Positions 13,506-13,719 of a stretch of 13,719 nt of DNA are shown piece by piece (position 1 is the first letter of the stretch; every line of letters starts with the position of its first letter). This stretch comes from Heteroscillospira sp050943935 (GTDB lineage Bacteria > Bacillota > Clostridia > Oscillospirales > Oscillospiraceae): positions 1 to 13,719 of the forward strand of contig JBMNQC010000022.1 of NCBI GenBank assembly GCA_050943935.1, read 5' to 3'. The notes beneath the pieces are model-generated. The model saw nothing but the letters and a program-made list of their open reading frames with translations, did no database searches and had not been told where the DNA came from. Both the position numbers and the translations under genes were made by a program.

Positions 13506-13696
13506 GCAACCTTAGTGAAATGTACAGTTATCAAAAAGTATCATCAAATATAAGAAAATATATGGAAATATTGCTTTTAAGGGGAAAATGTGGATAGAGT
13601 ACAATAAAGTTCGCAATTTAAAAAAGGCATAGAAAAGCCATTGGGGCTCCAGTAAAATAAATGGTGTCGAGACATTCACAAAAGGAGAGAAACCCA

Positions 13697-13719
13697 ATGG
13701 CTCAAGGAAAGAATACCAC
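13697..13719 (+). CDS. Start of an unrecognised gene (partial), possibly a transposase
   Basis: An ATG at 13697 is preceded by GGAGAG 7-8 bases upstream, a strong ribosome site, and opens a frame reading MAQGKNTT before the window ends. Eight residues cannot identify a family. Several insertion-sequence transposases begin in a similar polar way, and the AT-rich, repeat-bearing DNA upstream and the position beyond ssrA would fit a mobile element, but this is inference only. Confidence 0.5.

Larger units (their letters stand above)
13283..13696. other. AT-rich non-coding region with iteron-like repeats
   Basis: About 410 bases without a convincing gene. The first half (13335-13505) holds five copies of a TCGTGTGAAA-like motif and a nested inverted repeat, listed separately. 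A 28-codon plus-strand frame (ATG at 13284) has no ribosome site and is ignored. The second half, from about 13500, is strongly AT-rich, unlike the GC-rich genes to the left, and leads into a new gene at 13697. Weak promoter-like boxes are TTGCTT (13571-13576) with TAGAGT (13595-13600), 18 bases apart, and TACAAT at 13600. A short GGC...GCC hairpin lies near 13626-13640. The base shift suggests acquired DNA joined just beyond the tmRNA terminator. Confidence 0.6.

Noticed and set aside
13282..13509. A 75-codon minus-strand frame with repeated SHD-I-FHTI
   Set aside because: The repeated peptide comes from the iteron-like DNA repeats; the frame also ends at the ssrA terminator and lacks a ribosome site.
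13512..13697. A 61-codon minus-strand frame
   Set aside because: It lies antisense to the leader of the gene starting at 13697, has no ribosome site and a composition expected of AT-rich non-coding DNA.

Overview
This window looks like ordinary chromosome from a fairly GC-rich member of the Clostridia (Firmicutes), probably near the Oscillospiraceae/Ruminococcaceae. The grounds are a WalRK two-component operon with YycH- and YycI-like partners, a MecA-like adaptor, AGGAGG-type ribosome binding sites, several TTG starts, and smpB next to ssrA. This placement is inferred from gene content; no search was possible.

Layout. Positions 1-68 hold the last codons of an unrecognised plus-strand gene. 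From 181 to 10747 everything is on the minus strand and reads right to left as two operons. Operon 1 starts at an extended -10 promoter near 10800 and runs nudF, walR, walK, yycH-like, yycI-like (10747 down to 5956). Operon 2 starts at a good sigma-A type promoter (5885-5913) and runs murA, walJ, rlmH, a zinc-ribbon protein and a phosphoglucomutase (5811 down to 1135). It ends at a strong terminator (1086-1127), beyond which lies a secreted DUF1002 protein. The region thus joins cell-wall stress sensing (WalRK and its membrane regulators) to the first committed step of peptidoglycan synthesis (MurA), and is the Bacillus wal operon with murA inserted and htrA absent.

From 10900 onward genes are on the plus strand: a MecA-like ClpC adaptor, smpB, a cyclophilin and the tmRNA gene ssrA. 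SmpB and tmRNA act together in trans-translation to rescue stalled ribosomes and tag the unfinished protein for Clp proteolysis, so a MecA-like adaptor nearby is a reasonable neighbour.

Two non-coding stretches are the most unusual parts. Between the cyclophilin and ssrA lie three near-identical 111-bp tandem repeats, each able to fold into two hairpins, the last ending 8 nt before the mature tmRNA. Downstream of the ssrA terminator the DNA becomes AT-rich. It carries four direct copies of ATCGTGTGAAA about 20 bp apart plus an inverted copy placed to form a large nested inverted repeat, then the first eight codons of a new gene with a strong ribosome binding site. This looks like the edge of an inserted element next to tmRNA. 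No complete new defence or metabolic system is visible; the repeats are the best candidates for something undescribed.
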